From Schizochytrium sp. TIO01 (taxonomy: Eukaryota > Sar > Bigyra > Thraustochytrida > Thraustochytriidae): 64,000 nucleotides of DNA. Position 1 is the first letter of the stretch; each line of letters begins with the position of its first letter. This document shows positions 31,268 through 51,500 of this stretch, piece by piece. A program made the translations under genes and the position numbers. Where the stretch lies: contig SMSO01000033.1 of assembly GCA_004764695.1 (NCBI GenBank), forward strand, positions 1,131,001-1,195,000. Reading direction: 5' to 3'. Under the pieces are notes generated by a model. That model was not told where the DNA came from, did no database searches, and saw only the letters and a list, made by a program, of their open reading frames with translations.

Positions 31268-34200
31268 ATGTCTCTAGATGACGTCGAGAATGACAAGGAC
31301 TCAATCTACATTTCCTCTGATGAGTCTTCTTCTGATGAAGACGAGAACGATCTCTATGAGTGTTCATCGGCAAGTACTCCTGGCCATGAAAACTGGACCT
31401 TTCAATCTTACTCCACTGAAGGCGCAAAGTACCACAGCAACCTATCTGGGTCTCAACTTGGCATGAACGCAGTCCAACTCAAGTACAATTGCTCAAGCGA
31501 ATTAATGCTCCCCAAGGTTCAACAAGAAAGTTCGGAGATTACTAAAAGGATTCGAAAGGTTCTTCGTGTTGACAATAACTACAAATTTACCAGGCTTGAT
31601 AGTTTCAAGATTTGTTTGCCGCCAGGCTGGGTGATTGCAGTTAAGGAATGGTTGAATAGTCTTAGCTCAAACGCATCTCCGCCATTTTCTATCACGGATC
31701 AAGATTTCCGTGCCTACCTTCTCGTTGAAATTTCTCTGCGAGTTGCAGGAAAGTCGTTCTCGGAGTGTCTTGAGGACCCACCAGGTCATTGGAATCTAGC
31801 CCATACGGTATCCTATTCAAAAGTTCGAAAGGCAATGAGCCTGGACAAGTCCAATCGGGCAACAAAAGGGTCACGCGAGGCTAGAGTATGCTCCTCAAGT
31901 CCGATCATCCATGAAATGGGAGGTGCTGCTCAGCGCCATTGGGTGAAGATGTTCTTTGTCCCTAAAACCACTTGGATCGATCTTGATGACGACAAGCTTC
32001 CCTATGGTTCTCCTCAGTGGGAGAATTTTGGAATTCGTACCATTCCAACGAAAACAAAAAAACAGAAACCCGTGATACATCTTGTGTGCTCTGTGGGTAC
32101 AGGTCTGCTCCTAGTACCACGGTTAGAGACTTCCCACTCACCTGTTCATAAAATTGTAAGCAAGGCAATAGATTTTCTGAATGAGGGGGAGTCAGGAGAA
32201 AGCCCTGATGCGTCTGTGTCTTCAGAGCTTCGTGTATTCATTGATCGTGGTTATCTGGCATTATCGAAACCTCAGGATATGGATCGTGCAACAAACATAA
32301 CTCAAATTCTTCAGTCAAAGGGAGTCAAATTTCTTGGAACTTGTCGCAAGACCTCGTCATTCCCGTTTATAGATGTTGAAGGACCAGTTCCTGCTACGCC
32401 TGTGAGGGGAAGTCAAACTATCATTAACAGGAATGGCCGTCGAAGCACCTACACCGCTCAAAGATACCAGAATGGCGATTTTGTTGCTGCGATGATGATG
32501 CGTCACGGTGCGGGAAAGCATAGAGTTGCACAACTCATCACGAACGACCGTTGTTTGGCTGACCAAGTTTGGAGTTACGAAGTACTTCCTGCTGGAGTAG
32601 ATTGGAACTCACCAGGTGGTGTAAAGCGCGTTCCACATGCTGAGATTGAGATAGAGCCGTGTGACATGAGTACATATAAGATGAAGGCACAAGCTAATCA
32701 TAAAATTAACCTTGTGAACGCCAATATCTTCTCAATGACAATTTCCCAAAGAACACCTGACTGGTTTATGGCTCGGCAATTTAGAATTACAAGCACCGGT
32801 GCTTTTACCTGTATCAACTTTAAAAATGCTCCATTCGTTCATTCGGATGAGCTTATGGCCTTACACCACGATGTGAAATCGTTCGCTTGTCTTGACCCGC
32901 AACGAATTATCTCATTATTCCCCCGTCCTAATAAGCGTTCTTCTTATTCATCTGAAGGAGCTCAGAAGCAATATAAAAGGAAGCGTCAAGGGGAGGGTCT
33001 TATTCTTGAATATACATACTGGATGCAACGTATGAACAAAAATGAGCTTATCCAAAAGTTACTTTCTTTGGATGTAGGTGCAAAGACTGATGGCAAAAAG
33101 ATCGAACTAGCCAAGCGGATCGTAGACATCCTATCAAGAACTATAGATCATGAAACGGTCTCAAACGGAGAACTATCTTCCTTACAGGAAGACATACACC
33201 CTCAGCATGCATCTCAGGAGTCCACTACTCAAGACCTGCTGGAAATGAGTGACAGTAGTGACATTGGGGACAGCTTTCCCTTGCACAATTCTGAAACGAT
33301 TGATGATAACCATACATGCACTTTCGAGGAACGCCAGAAATCATTTCTTAGAACAATCACACCAAGTTGGTTTATGAAGCCTATTCAAAATGGGTTTTCG
33401 AATCATAAAAACCCACTGGCTTTGGGGATTGAAAATGAGGCAGACGTGGCGAAAGATCTTTCCAGATGGGTTAAGAAAGCAAGTTCCAATAAATTCTGTA
33501 TTCTCCAGCTACGCAAATATGGTCTGATTATTAATCGGGAAGTCCAATTTGTAGCAGACTCACCCGACGGTGCAGCTGTTCTTTTGAGGAATACAGAGCT
33601 AGAAGGAAACAATTTTGTTATAGATGATGTATTTGCCTTAGAAATCAAAACAAGTACAAATGCCAAAACTATAGATGAGTTAAAGTCTCGAGTTGCTGGT
33701 CAGAGTGCGTGGCACGAATGCAAATGTGGAACAAGTGAGTTCGAGTCGTTAGTCCCAAATCCGTCGTTTCGAACTCAGTGTATCCATCATGCAGCTACTT
33801 TAGATGTCCCTTACACCCTCCTTATATATGCCACAACTGAGGAAATCATGCAAGGAGTGCTAATCAAAGTCTCATGTGCCCAGCGCCAGTCATGGCGTGA
33901 GTATTTCAAAGCGTTGAGTGATGAATACATGGGCTTTGCTTATGGCAATCAACTTGGTAGGTTTCCTCGTTTTGCACCAGACCAATCACCAGACTGGGGT
34001 TATGCTGTGGATTTACACAGTGCCGAACTCGCTTTGCAGCTTTGGCGGAGGCATAGTGACGACGTGCTGGTCAACGGAACCCCACCGCCTTGCAAACGCC
34101 TACTGCCTTTGACTGTTAGTGTCTGGAATAAGATGATGGGCGGAGTTGATATCACTAGAAAAACTATCAATGGAGCGAGCATTCGTACTTCAAAGCTGAC

Positions 34201-34783
34201 TCCTAATGCTTTGGTTTGTTTAACATTCATTGACTATATTTTATACAACTCGTTTCGAGCGTATCAGCTCCTCTCAATGGAGCATCGGAACCTCACATCG
34301 AAGTGTAAAACAATTACGGAATGGTCAATGCTACGCAAAAATCTGTGCTGCTATAGAGGCTATCTAAGTAGTCTCGCAGAAGAAATTAGGGTTGTCTCAA
34401 TGGAATCCCTTTACCCATTTGACAATACTTGTTCCATGTCTGACATAGAATTCTGCTGGAGAGCAACTGATAACACCATTTCGCCTACTTCTACAGCCTC
34501 GCTAGAATCGCCGCAACAGTATCAATACAGTAAGTCACGACTCCCAGAACTTCTACAAACTCGTTTAGTTGGACAGCATGAATGCGTGGGCAAGTTCAAG
34601 AAGAGGGGAGCCTGCATTATGTGTTGTGTTGATTGCGAACGGGGATCGGCGCCAGACCATCCATATCGTAATCCACGGAAGACCACTCGATGGTGCCAAA
34701 CTTGCAATGCTTACATTTGTAAGCATTGCAATATCAAATTTCATAGCGAGGAGCAAATTACGATTCCTCATTTCCATACATAA
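31268..34783 (+). CDS. piggyBac-like transposase with inserted SAP and YqaJ-type exonuclease domains
   Basis: 1171 residues from ATG 31268. An acidic, Ser-rich N-terminus (residues 1-45) precedes the DDE_Tnp_1_7-like core. Catalytic aspartates are inferred at D238 (WIDLDDDKLPYG), D326 (FIDRGYLALSK, followed by GVKFLGTCRK) and D961 (NKMMGGVDITRK). In piggyBac itself the last two are about 100 residues apart; here they are 635 apart. The extra segment begins near residue 495 with RTPDWFMARQFRITSTGAF, a YqaJ-type opening. It then has a SAP-like helix pair at about 589-625 (NELIQKLLSLDVGAKTDGKK). The nuclease block follows: GIENEADVAKDL (about 720), SPDGAA (about 765), ALEIKTS (E792, K794) and QCIHHAATLD, the lambda-exonuclease/YqaJ PD-(D/E)XK pattern. 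The C-terminus carries a Cys-rich finger with CxxC pairs and His (CIMCCVDC... CQTC... CKHC), usual for piggyBac. Function inferred: cut-and-paste transposition with an accessory nuclease activity. Confidence 0.9.
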   Translation: MSLDDVENDKDSIYISSDESSSDEDENDLYECSSASTPGHENWTFQSYSTEGAKYHSNLSGSQLGMNAVQLKYNCSSELMLPKVQQESSEITKRIRKVLRVDNNYKFTRLDSFKICLPPGWVIAVKEWLNSLSSNASPPFSITDQDFRAYLLVEISLRVAGKSFSECLEDPPGHWNLAHTVSYSKVRKAMSLDKSNRATKGSREARVCSSSPIIHEMGGAAQRHWVKMFFVPKTTWIDLDDDKLPYGSPQWENFGIRTIPTKTKKQKPVIHLVCSVGTGLLLVPRLETSHSPVHKIVSKAIDFLNEGESGESPDASVSSELRVFIDRGYLALSKPQDMDRATNITQILQSKGVKFLGTCRKTSSFPFIDVEGPVPATPVRGSQTIINRNGRRSTYTAQRYQNGDFVAAMMMRHGAGKHRVAQLITNDRCLADQVWSYEVLPAGVDWNSPGGVKRVPHAEIEIEPCDMSTYKMKAQANHKINLVNANIFSMTISQRTPDWFMARQFRITSTGAFTCINFKNAPFVHSDELMALHHDVKSFACLDPQRIISLFPRPNKRSSYSSEGAQKQYKRKRQGEGLILEYTYWMQRMNKNELIQKLLSLDVGAKTDGKKIELAKRIVDILSRTIDHETVSNGELSSLQEDIHPQHASQESTTQDLLEMSDSSDIGDSFPLHNSETIDDNHTCTFEERQKSFLRTITPSWFMKPIQNGFSNHKNPLALGIENEADVAKDLSRWVKKASSNKFCILQLRKYGLIINREVQFVADSPDGAAVLLRNTELEGNNFVIDDVFALEIKTSTNAKTIDELKSRVAGQSAWHECKCGTSEFESLVPNPSFRTQCIHHAATLDVPYTLLIYATTEEIMQGVLIKVSCAQRQSWREYFKALSDEYMGFAYGNQLGRFPRFAPDQSPDWGYAVDLHSAELALQLWRRHSDDVLVNGTPPPCKRLLPLTVSVWNKMMGGVDITRKTINGASIRTSKLTPNALVCLTFIDYILYNSFRAYQLLSMEHRNLTSKCKTITEWSMLRKNLCCYRGYLSSLAEEIRVVSMESLYPFDNTCSMSDIEFCWRATDNTISPTSTASLESPQQYQYSKSRLPELLQTRLVGQHECVGKFKKRGACIMCCVDCERGSAPDHPYRNPRKTTRWCQTCNAYICKHCNIKFHSEEQITIPHFHT
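34702..34731. repeat. Perfect hairpin inside the zinc-finger coding region
   Basis: Two exact 13-base arms (34702-34714 and 34719-34731, TTGCAATGCTTAC and its complement) flank ATTT. They lie in codons for the C-terminal CxxC pairs. Confidence 0.9.
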
Positions 34784-34976
34784 AAATTATCCACACAAAA
34801 AATTAATATTACATTTAGCTTATATAAAATCTTCATTTATCGCGAAATCTTCATCTTTAGATGTTTCTCCGACTTGAGCAACGCAAAAATAAACTACTAT
34901 TGTTTATATTAACTAAACTATTAAACTAACCAAAATACCCAAACTCTTATACGTTTTCGCTAATGCAAAGTTCAGT

Positions 34977-35031
34977 TTTTCAGGACGTATTACGTCCTGA
35001 AAATCTAAAGGCCTATTTGCCCTATTAGGCC
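34977..35031. repeat. Right subterminal palindromes of the transposon
   Basis: A 13+1+13 palindrome (34977-35003) carries the same ACGTATTACGT core as the left end, with CAGG/CCTG in place of CGGG/CCCG. A second, shorter inverted repeat (GGCCTA 35010-35015, TAGGCC 35026-35031) follows. Confidence 0.85.
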
Positions 35032-35235
35032 GTTTTATCGAGGTTGTGAGCCAATTTTTGGACGAGTAGCGTGAGCTCAATACGCTTGCTTCTGCAAAGA
35101 AATCGTGCTCAGTTTAGGGAAACAGTTGTTTCAACATGATCATACAATCAAATTTACGATTTTAGATCTTTACAGGGTTTTCTGGCGATTTTAGTCAAAA
35201 ATATTTTGCGGACATAATTCGGGACATTTTGAATT

Positions 35236-35244
35236 TAGCCAGGG
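35236..35244. repeat. Right terminal inverted repeat
   Basis: TAGCCAGGG is the exact complement of the left end CCCTGGCTA. A GGGACA element lies about ten bases inside (35221-35226). Confidence 0.88.
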
Positions 35245-35248
35245 ATAG
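35245..35248. repeat. Target-site duplication ATAG, right copy
   Basis: Matches the left copy at 30752-30755. Confidence 0.85.
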
Positions 35249-35771
35249 AGTTTTTTTGTTTTTTTTTTAAAGGTCAGTAATGAGAAAGAAAGCACAGCGA
35301 CAAGAAAGAAGGCAATACTCCAACTAATCGCTCGACTCGCCAGCTCGACGCGACAGCGCTTTCCGACCGCCTCGAGGGAGGTCGTCGCGAGGTCTGCTGT
35401 TTGGCAGAGAGGATCTGATTCTCTCCAATCCCGATATCGACTTGAACAGCCGCGTCCTCAGGGACCGTAGCTGTACTCGTTGCCACCGCTGCTGTGGCGG
35501 TGCCGCTCTTCGTTAACCATCTCGTCAGCTGATTAGCGCGAGATTCCTATAGTTCTGCATATATAGGTGGCTAGTTATATTTGAAGAAGAAGGGCAGCAC
35601 GTCCTCGTACTTCTTCGTCCCTGCATCCAAACCTTGCTCGTGTTTCTTACCTAGGTTCACGGAGTAATCATATATATATCTAGCAGATATCTCTCAAGCC
35701 AGCCGTTGTTATAGACAGACGTTTGACACATCCTTCATATATTTCATTAATTCGCTAGAAGCCCAAGCAAA
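35249..35771. other. Spacer between transposon and glycosyltransferase gene
   Basis: About 520 bp holding the probable glycosyltransferase promoter. TA-rich boxes occur at about 35559-35566 and 35669-35680. The transposon landed about 525 bp upstream of the start codon, so it may affect this promoter. No gene seen. Confidence 0.4.
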
Positions 35772-37166
35772 ATGGCACCCAATCATGCAAGCTCAGGCCC
35801 TTCGGCAGGTGCCCAGGTGATCACAGGTCCTCGAGTTGAAGAGCATCTGGAGAATGTTCGTCCTCGAGCACGAATTCTGATTATTTCACCAGTTTTCCCA
35901 CCTCAAGTAGCAGTGGGTGGAGGTGTGGCAGTGACGGTAGGTGCCTTGACAGATAAGCTCATTCACCGCGGATGTGTTGTCAAGGTTCTATCTCCAAGGC
36001 TCTTCAATGTAGACTTCGGCACATCTAGTCTGTACAAGTCCTTTCCGGTCCAGTTCCCAACGGTGTTCAACCTGCGACTGTTCTACCGCGAGATCAAGGC
36101 CGCAGATGTCATCGTGTGTCCTGATAACACTGTCATGCCATTCCTCCTCTACTTTAGCCACTTACATGGCACCCCTCTCGTATTTAACCTGCACACTAAT
36201 GTGCGCAAGCTCTTAGAGATGACTGGACCCTTTGGTCGCTACGTGTCAGCCCCAATCTGTGATGGTTTCATCCGATCCTGCTCCAATATGACTGCTCGCA
36301 CATTTACAACCTCTCCAAGCTACCGGGATGTGCTGCAAAAGCGTGGATACCGTGTAGACGCTGTGTTTTCCCCGCGTATTAAGCTGGCGATTTTTGAGGT
36401 TGAAGACTCCCAACGCGAAATTGACGAGGCTCGCAAGTTCCTTAGCAAGGGTAACACCAATATGACCTTGCTCATCTACGTCGGTCGCTTCTCGCATGAG
36501 AAGCGCATCGAGCTTCTGGCAAAGGCTAAGCCGGAGGAATGCGTTCTCGCTATCGTTGGTGATGGCCCTGGTGAGGCTGGTGATGATGTGGAGCGTCTTC
36601 ACGACCCCGCAAACCATGTTTACGTCTTCCGCGGTATGCAAGGACAAGCGCGCCTGCGTGTATTTTACAAGGCCTCTGACTTCCTCGTGTCAGCAAGCAA
36701 CTTTGAGACGCTTGGTATGACTGTGGCTGAAGCAAACCTTTGTGACACACCGGCGATCTGCGAACGTGCTACCGGCTTTGATACTCAAATTGTGCATGGT
36801 GAGAACGGCTTTCTCATCCACTTTGACGATTCCAAGCAGGCCAAGGCTGATATTCGCTATGCTATGAAACACAAACCTACTCGTAAAATGATTCGTGCCC
36901 TTATTTCTGGTGACCAGCGATGGGACAGCGACCTTCCGAATCTCGAGGATCTTGTGCTTGATGTAGTTGATGTTGGCGATGATAAATCTCGCTGGGGCTC
37001 CGGTCCAATCTCTCTCTGGCTGATGACCCCCGCCATTATCATCTTCTACATCATGTTCTGGATTGTAGGCTTTCCTTTCAACCAGGTTACTAACTTTGCT
37101 GACCGTAAGAACATTGGTCCGGCCGTGTTTAACTCCAAGCGTCTAGCACCAAAGGCATCCTGCTGA
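35772..37166 (+). CDS. GT4-family glycosyltransferase, SQD2-like, with C-terminal membrane segment
   Basis: 464 residues from ATG 35772. The N-terminal GT-B half shows ILIISPVFPPQVAVGGGVAV (about 34-53), the glycine-rich acceptor-side loop of GT4 enzymes. The C-terminal half starts LLIYVGRFSHEKRIELL (about 233) and has VGDGPGEAGD, FRGMQGQ and the E-X7-E motif FETLGMTVAEA (E312, E320), which binds the donor sugar nucleotide. Overall order resembles SQD2 (sulfoquinovosyltransferase) and related lipid glycosyltransferases. A hydrophobic stretch at about 416-436 (WLMTPAIIIFYIMFWIVGF) near the C-terminus would anchor the enzyme, with the catalytic part probably cytosolic. The acceptor is not known; glycolipid synthesis is the best guess. 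Family certain, substrate not. Confidence 0.83.
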   Translation: MAPNHASSGPSAGAQVITGPRVEEHLENVRPRARILIISPVFPPQVAVGGGVAVTVGALTDKLIHRGCVVKVLSPRLFNVDFGTSSLYKSFPVQFPTVFNLRLFYREIKAADVIVCPDNTVMPFLLYFSHLHGTPLVFNLHTNVRKLLEMTGPFGRYVSAPICDGFIRSCSNMTARTFTTSPSYRDVLQKRGYRVDAVFSPRIKLAIFEVEDSQREIDEARKFLSKGNTNMTLLIYVGRFSHEKRIELLAKAKPEECVLAIVGDGPGEAGDDVERLHDPANHVYVFRGMQGQARLRVFYKASDFLVSASNFETLGMTVAEANLCDTPAICERATGFDTQIVHGENGFLIHFDDSKQAKADIRYAMKHKPTRKMIRALISGDQRWDSDLPNLEDLVLDVVDVGDDKSRWGSGPISLWLMTPAIIIFYIMFWIVGFPFNQVTNFADRKNIGPAVFNSKRLAPKASC

Positions 37167-47849
<10,683 letters not shown>

Positions 47850-48540
47850 CCCTCAGGTTACTGATCTACTTTTGTATCCCTGTACATCTTCAAACCTACC
47901 CTCCTTCGCCAGCGAATTTGCGCAGTCCATCTCTCGCACAAACTGAGCACACCGGTACCTACCCTAGCGCCCCTTAGCTGCGCCATACGAAGATACCAAT
48001 CCATGGTACCTGAGACGTGACTAGCGCTATGCCTAAGGCCAGCTAGAACCTCGGGAAGAACCGGGGGAGGATGGCACGGTATTGCGCGGAGGGTCACGAC
48101 GGTGGAAACCAGCATCAACGAGGGTGTAATGAGTTCGAACGAAGTGCGTGCAATGTCGTCGCGATGGCTTTAGGTCGTACTGGGCGCTTTCTCTTGAGCA
48201 CTTGGGCTGCGCCAGTTCAAGCGTGGCCACACAGGGGTGGAGGTCGCAGGCGCGGTAGTGCGTGCGTACAATGCTCAAGGATCGCACGGAAGAGGGTGTG
48301 CGCCGCGGATTCGGTTGCGTAACGAACTAACTAACGGCCTGGAGCTAGGTCTATATGGCCATAGCCCGCCTCGCAGGGCAGGGCTAAGGCCGGATCAGTT
48401 TCTACTGCAGCAGAGGCCACGGTCTCGCCTCAGGGAGCAGCCTGTAAAGAGAGAAGTCCTGGCAGCAGGCCAGGATGGTACGGGAGGAGCTGGCTTGGCA
48501 CAGCGCGGGGAAGGCGGAGATTTTGGTTGACTGGCACAAG
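47850..48540. other. GC-rich island of unknown nature
   Basis: Roughly 690 bp of strikingly GC-rich, CpG-containing sequence with sharp borders inside an AT-rich region. Small frames occur on both strands, for example 48071-48322 (+, 83 codons from ATG). They overlap in different frames and show no known motif. It could be a structured non-coding RNA gene, a regulatory island, or a decayed or transferred gene. None can be chosen from sequence alone. Confidence 0.4.
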
Positions 48541-51500
48541 CACATACGCGTTCTGTCTGCTCGTCGTAATGGAGATCTATAAAGCGTTTTCCAGGAGAAA
48601 GAAAGCGAGTTCTTCGGAAAGGTTTTGGGGTTGTTCACTTATCTAATTGTTTTTATTTAAATTAAATTAAAAATTTGAAGATATGATTATAATTTTAGAA
48701 AAAGGGGAAAAAAAAAGAAAGAAAAAGTACCAGTCAGCTTCTACAAAATTAGAAGAAAGATGAAGCAAAACACATCGTTATGACGTCAAGAAGTAATCTG
48801 ATGTTGCATGTGCCCGTTGATTCTTTCAAGCTCACGCGGAATTCATGGAACGCCTACGAGCAAGAGAGAACTCCTAGGTTATCTTTGATAGGTTCTTGCG
48901 CATGAGGAACAGATTGGGACGCTTGCATTCGAATAGATTCGGCTTCACAATGAACGGAAAAGCGCGGTATTTGTTCTTTTTCAAAAAGTTAGAGCTTTGC
49001 AGTACAAGATGGTTGTGAACGTGCAATCACATTAGTTATATAACTGTATATGATCTCAGTTTGGTTCGATACGCAGCATCGAAAGCGTTGCAAAGGTGCT
49101 TTTTATTTATTTATTAATAAAAATAAAAAGACAAAGAAAAATACAAAGCGTCCAAAACAAAAGATTTTGCTAAATTTTTGCGCCTTCAGAAAGCTATAAA
49201 CGCGTTATCAAAGTTGTCTTTTTCTTTAATATTGTTTTTGTTAAATTAAAAAAGTTATTTTTTTAAATTTTAAAACACATATGCTAATAGTGAGAGATAA
49301 GACATTAAAGTGTCTTTTAAGGGCTAATTATTACAACATGCCAAAAACGTTTTTCAATTCATTAAAAATGACAAAAATCTAAACGAATAGTATAATATTT
49401 GTACTCCCCTGTGTTTATTATTTCTATGACTTATTTTTTAACGTGCCGTACCAATGGAGGCTGATGTCTGTGGGTTAATTTCTGTTCTTTTCTTTTTTCT
49501 CTTGATCTGAAAGGCGATGCTGATATCAGGCAGCATTATTCATTGCCTCTATTGAGTGGCCAGAAAATTTTATGAAATACTAAGTAATTGAAGCGTAGAA
49601 AAGACTTTAAAGTTAGGAGTCTCAACTCACTGAGCGGTGCACACTGTGCATGGCGCATGGCGTGCCAACTGAATTGAATGGCAGTGGTTGGTGCGGTCTC
49701 TGACGTGAAGGAACAACGCCGCAGGAGCATATGAGTAAACTAGTTTACTTCACGGGCTTCTTTTCTGTGGGACCTAATATTGGGAGATAGGTACTATACT
49801 TGAGGCGATAAGGTTGACCAACAGGACGCGTCAGAAAGCATTCCCCTTGACACCAAGCAAACATGTTGCTAGAAAGGACCTGGGCATAGCAACTGAAAAA
49901 GTAAGCCCCCTTCTTTTGACAGCATCATCTGGTTCTGGGGTATGTTTTGTGGAGAGTTAATGATGATGATGATGATGCTCTGCTCTCATTAGCTGCTCCA
50001 TCATGTTTTCAATTGAGGGAAAAACACATATGCCACTGGCTAGAAGTAAGGAAAACGAAATGATAGGTCTATCTCGTGAGTTGCAAGCGGCGTGACTTAG
50101 GACTATTACTTTTAGTAAAATTATGACTTATGGGGACAGCTATCCATCTACTGAAGGTCTGTCTGTTCTGCTATGTCTTAATATCTCGAACGGAAGACAT
50201 ATAATCATCGACAGCCCTACGCTGCAATGTGGAAGAAACGCTCAGAAGTCGGTACTTCAAAGAGAGCGAGAGGTGAGATGTTTCCATTTTTGTGCCATTA
50301 GATTTTTTTGGTATACCGAAAAATGCAAATACGAAAAATATTATCTGTCAGCTAACATTAAAGCGGTAGGGCACACAGCCTCGAACGGCCCAACGCTGTA
50401 TACAGAGTTGAGGGATCCGCTATAAACCTCGGAGGTTGTCAAGGCTTCAAATATAAAAAATAATATCTGATTTTACTAAACAGGCTCACATACATAAAAG
50501 AATATTTGAAGTTATAATTATATATATATAATTGTTTTTTTTTGTTTATTTTAAGTCGATTAAAAACCTTTTCTACATAATTATTTGTTGTATGATGCCG
50601 AAAAGATCGGCATTCAATCTTGTTTAGAAAGAATAACACCTTTCCGTCTATAATGTTTCAAGTGGAAGGGGATAGGGTTGTGGCTTTTGTTTTTTTAATC
50701 GTATATTTTCGAAGTTTTTATTTGAGTAAAAGCGTGTATCTTCTTCCTGGTTAGATCGAAGCAAAGGGGCAATGAGGAGTCAGACTTTGGCAACGTAGTG
50801 AATTAGTTCGGGGCTGACTTTATTTATAAAAGTGATTTGTTTACATTTTATTGCATTGCTCAACGATATTTATTTTGCGAAATTCTAACATTACCCTTCT
50901 AGAATGCATGGAAGCCTTCACAACATCAATTCGAAATTTCAACGCATCGTTTTTTTGAGGAGTTCATGTCTAAAATAATGTACTCATCAAAGTATTTCTA
51001 CCTACAATTTTATTTACCTGACAGTAGCTGATGTATTGTTAAACTGCTGTAATTAAAACCATAGCAAGAAAGCTATATTAAATGTTTGCACAACTCAACT
51101 TGTGTATTCCGATTTTATCTTTTTTCAAACATTCACTGGCTCCTCACTAAAATGGAATTAGAGAAACACTTGCTTGAATAAAATTTCCAAGATGAAGTAT
51201 AAAGTGAGGATATTAATATATTTTAAATGTAGAATATCTTCATCTTGTCCCTAGCAACTCTACACATACAATATATCTTTTTACTTTGATTTTTGCACTT
51301 AAATTGGATGTGTCCCTACGTATAGTCGGCCATTCACCATTAGAGTTATGAGTAATATGTCTAGGAGGCTTCTCCTTGTCAATGGCTATATATGTTTTGT
51401 TTGAAAAGACAGAAATCGTCAATGTGGCTTATGCTTCCGATGTGCTCCGAATCTAAAGTTTTTACCTCCCAGCTAATCGATTAAAACCTTCATGCTTATT

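Larger units (their letters stand above)
30756..35244 (+). mobile_element. piggyBac-like DNA transposon, complete, with YqaJ-SAP transposase
   Basis: A 4489-bp element bounded by perfect 9-bp terminal inverted repeats, CCCTGGCTA at 30756-30764 and TAGCCAGGG at 35236-35244, with ATAG directly repeated on both sides. Ends starting with CCC and a 4-bp duplication fit the piggyBac superfamily, but the duplicated target is not TTAA. Just inside the left end is a perfect 15+1+15 palindrome (30764-30794) built on GGGACGTA/TACGTCCC. A partial copy lies at about 30830-30852 and a variant palindrome at 34977-35003. One intact 1171-codon transposase gene fills most of the element. An uninterrupted gene and matched ends suggest a recent insertion. 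No second copy or internally deleted derivative was noticed in this window. Confidence 0.9.
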
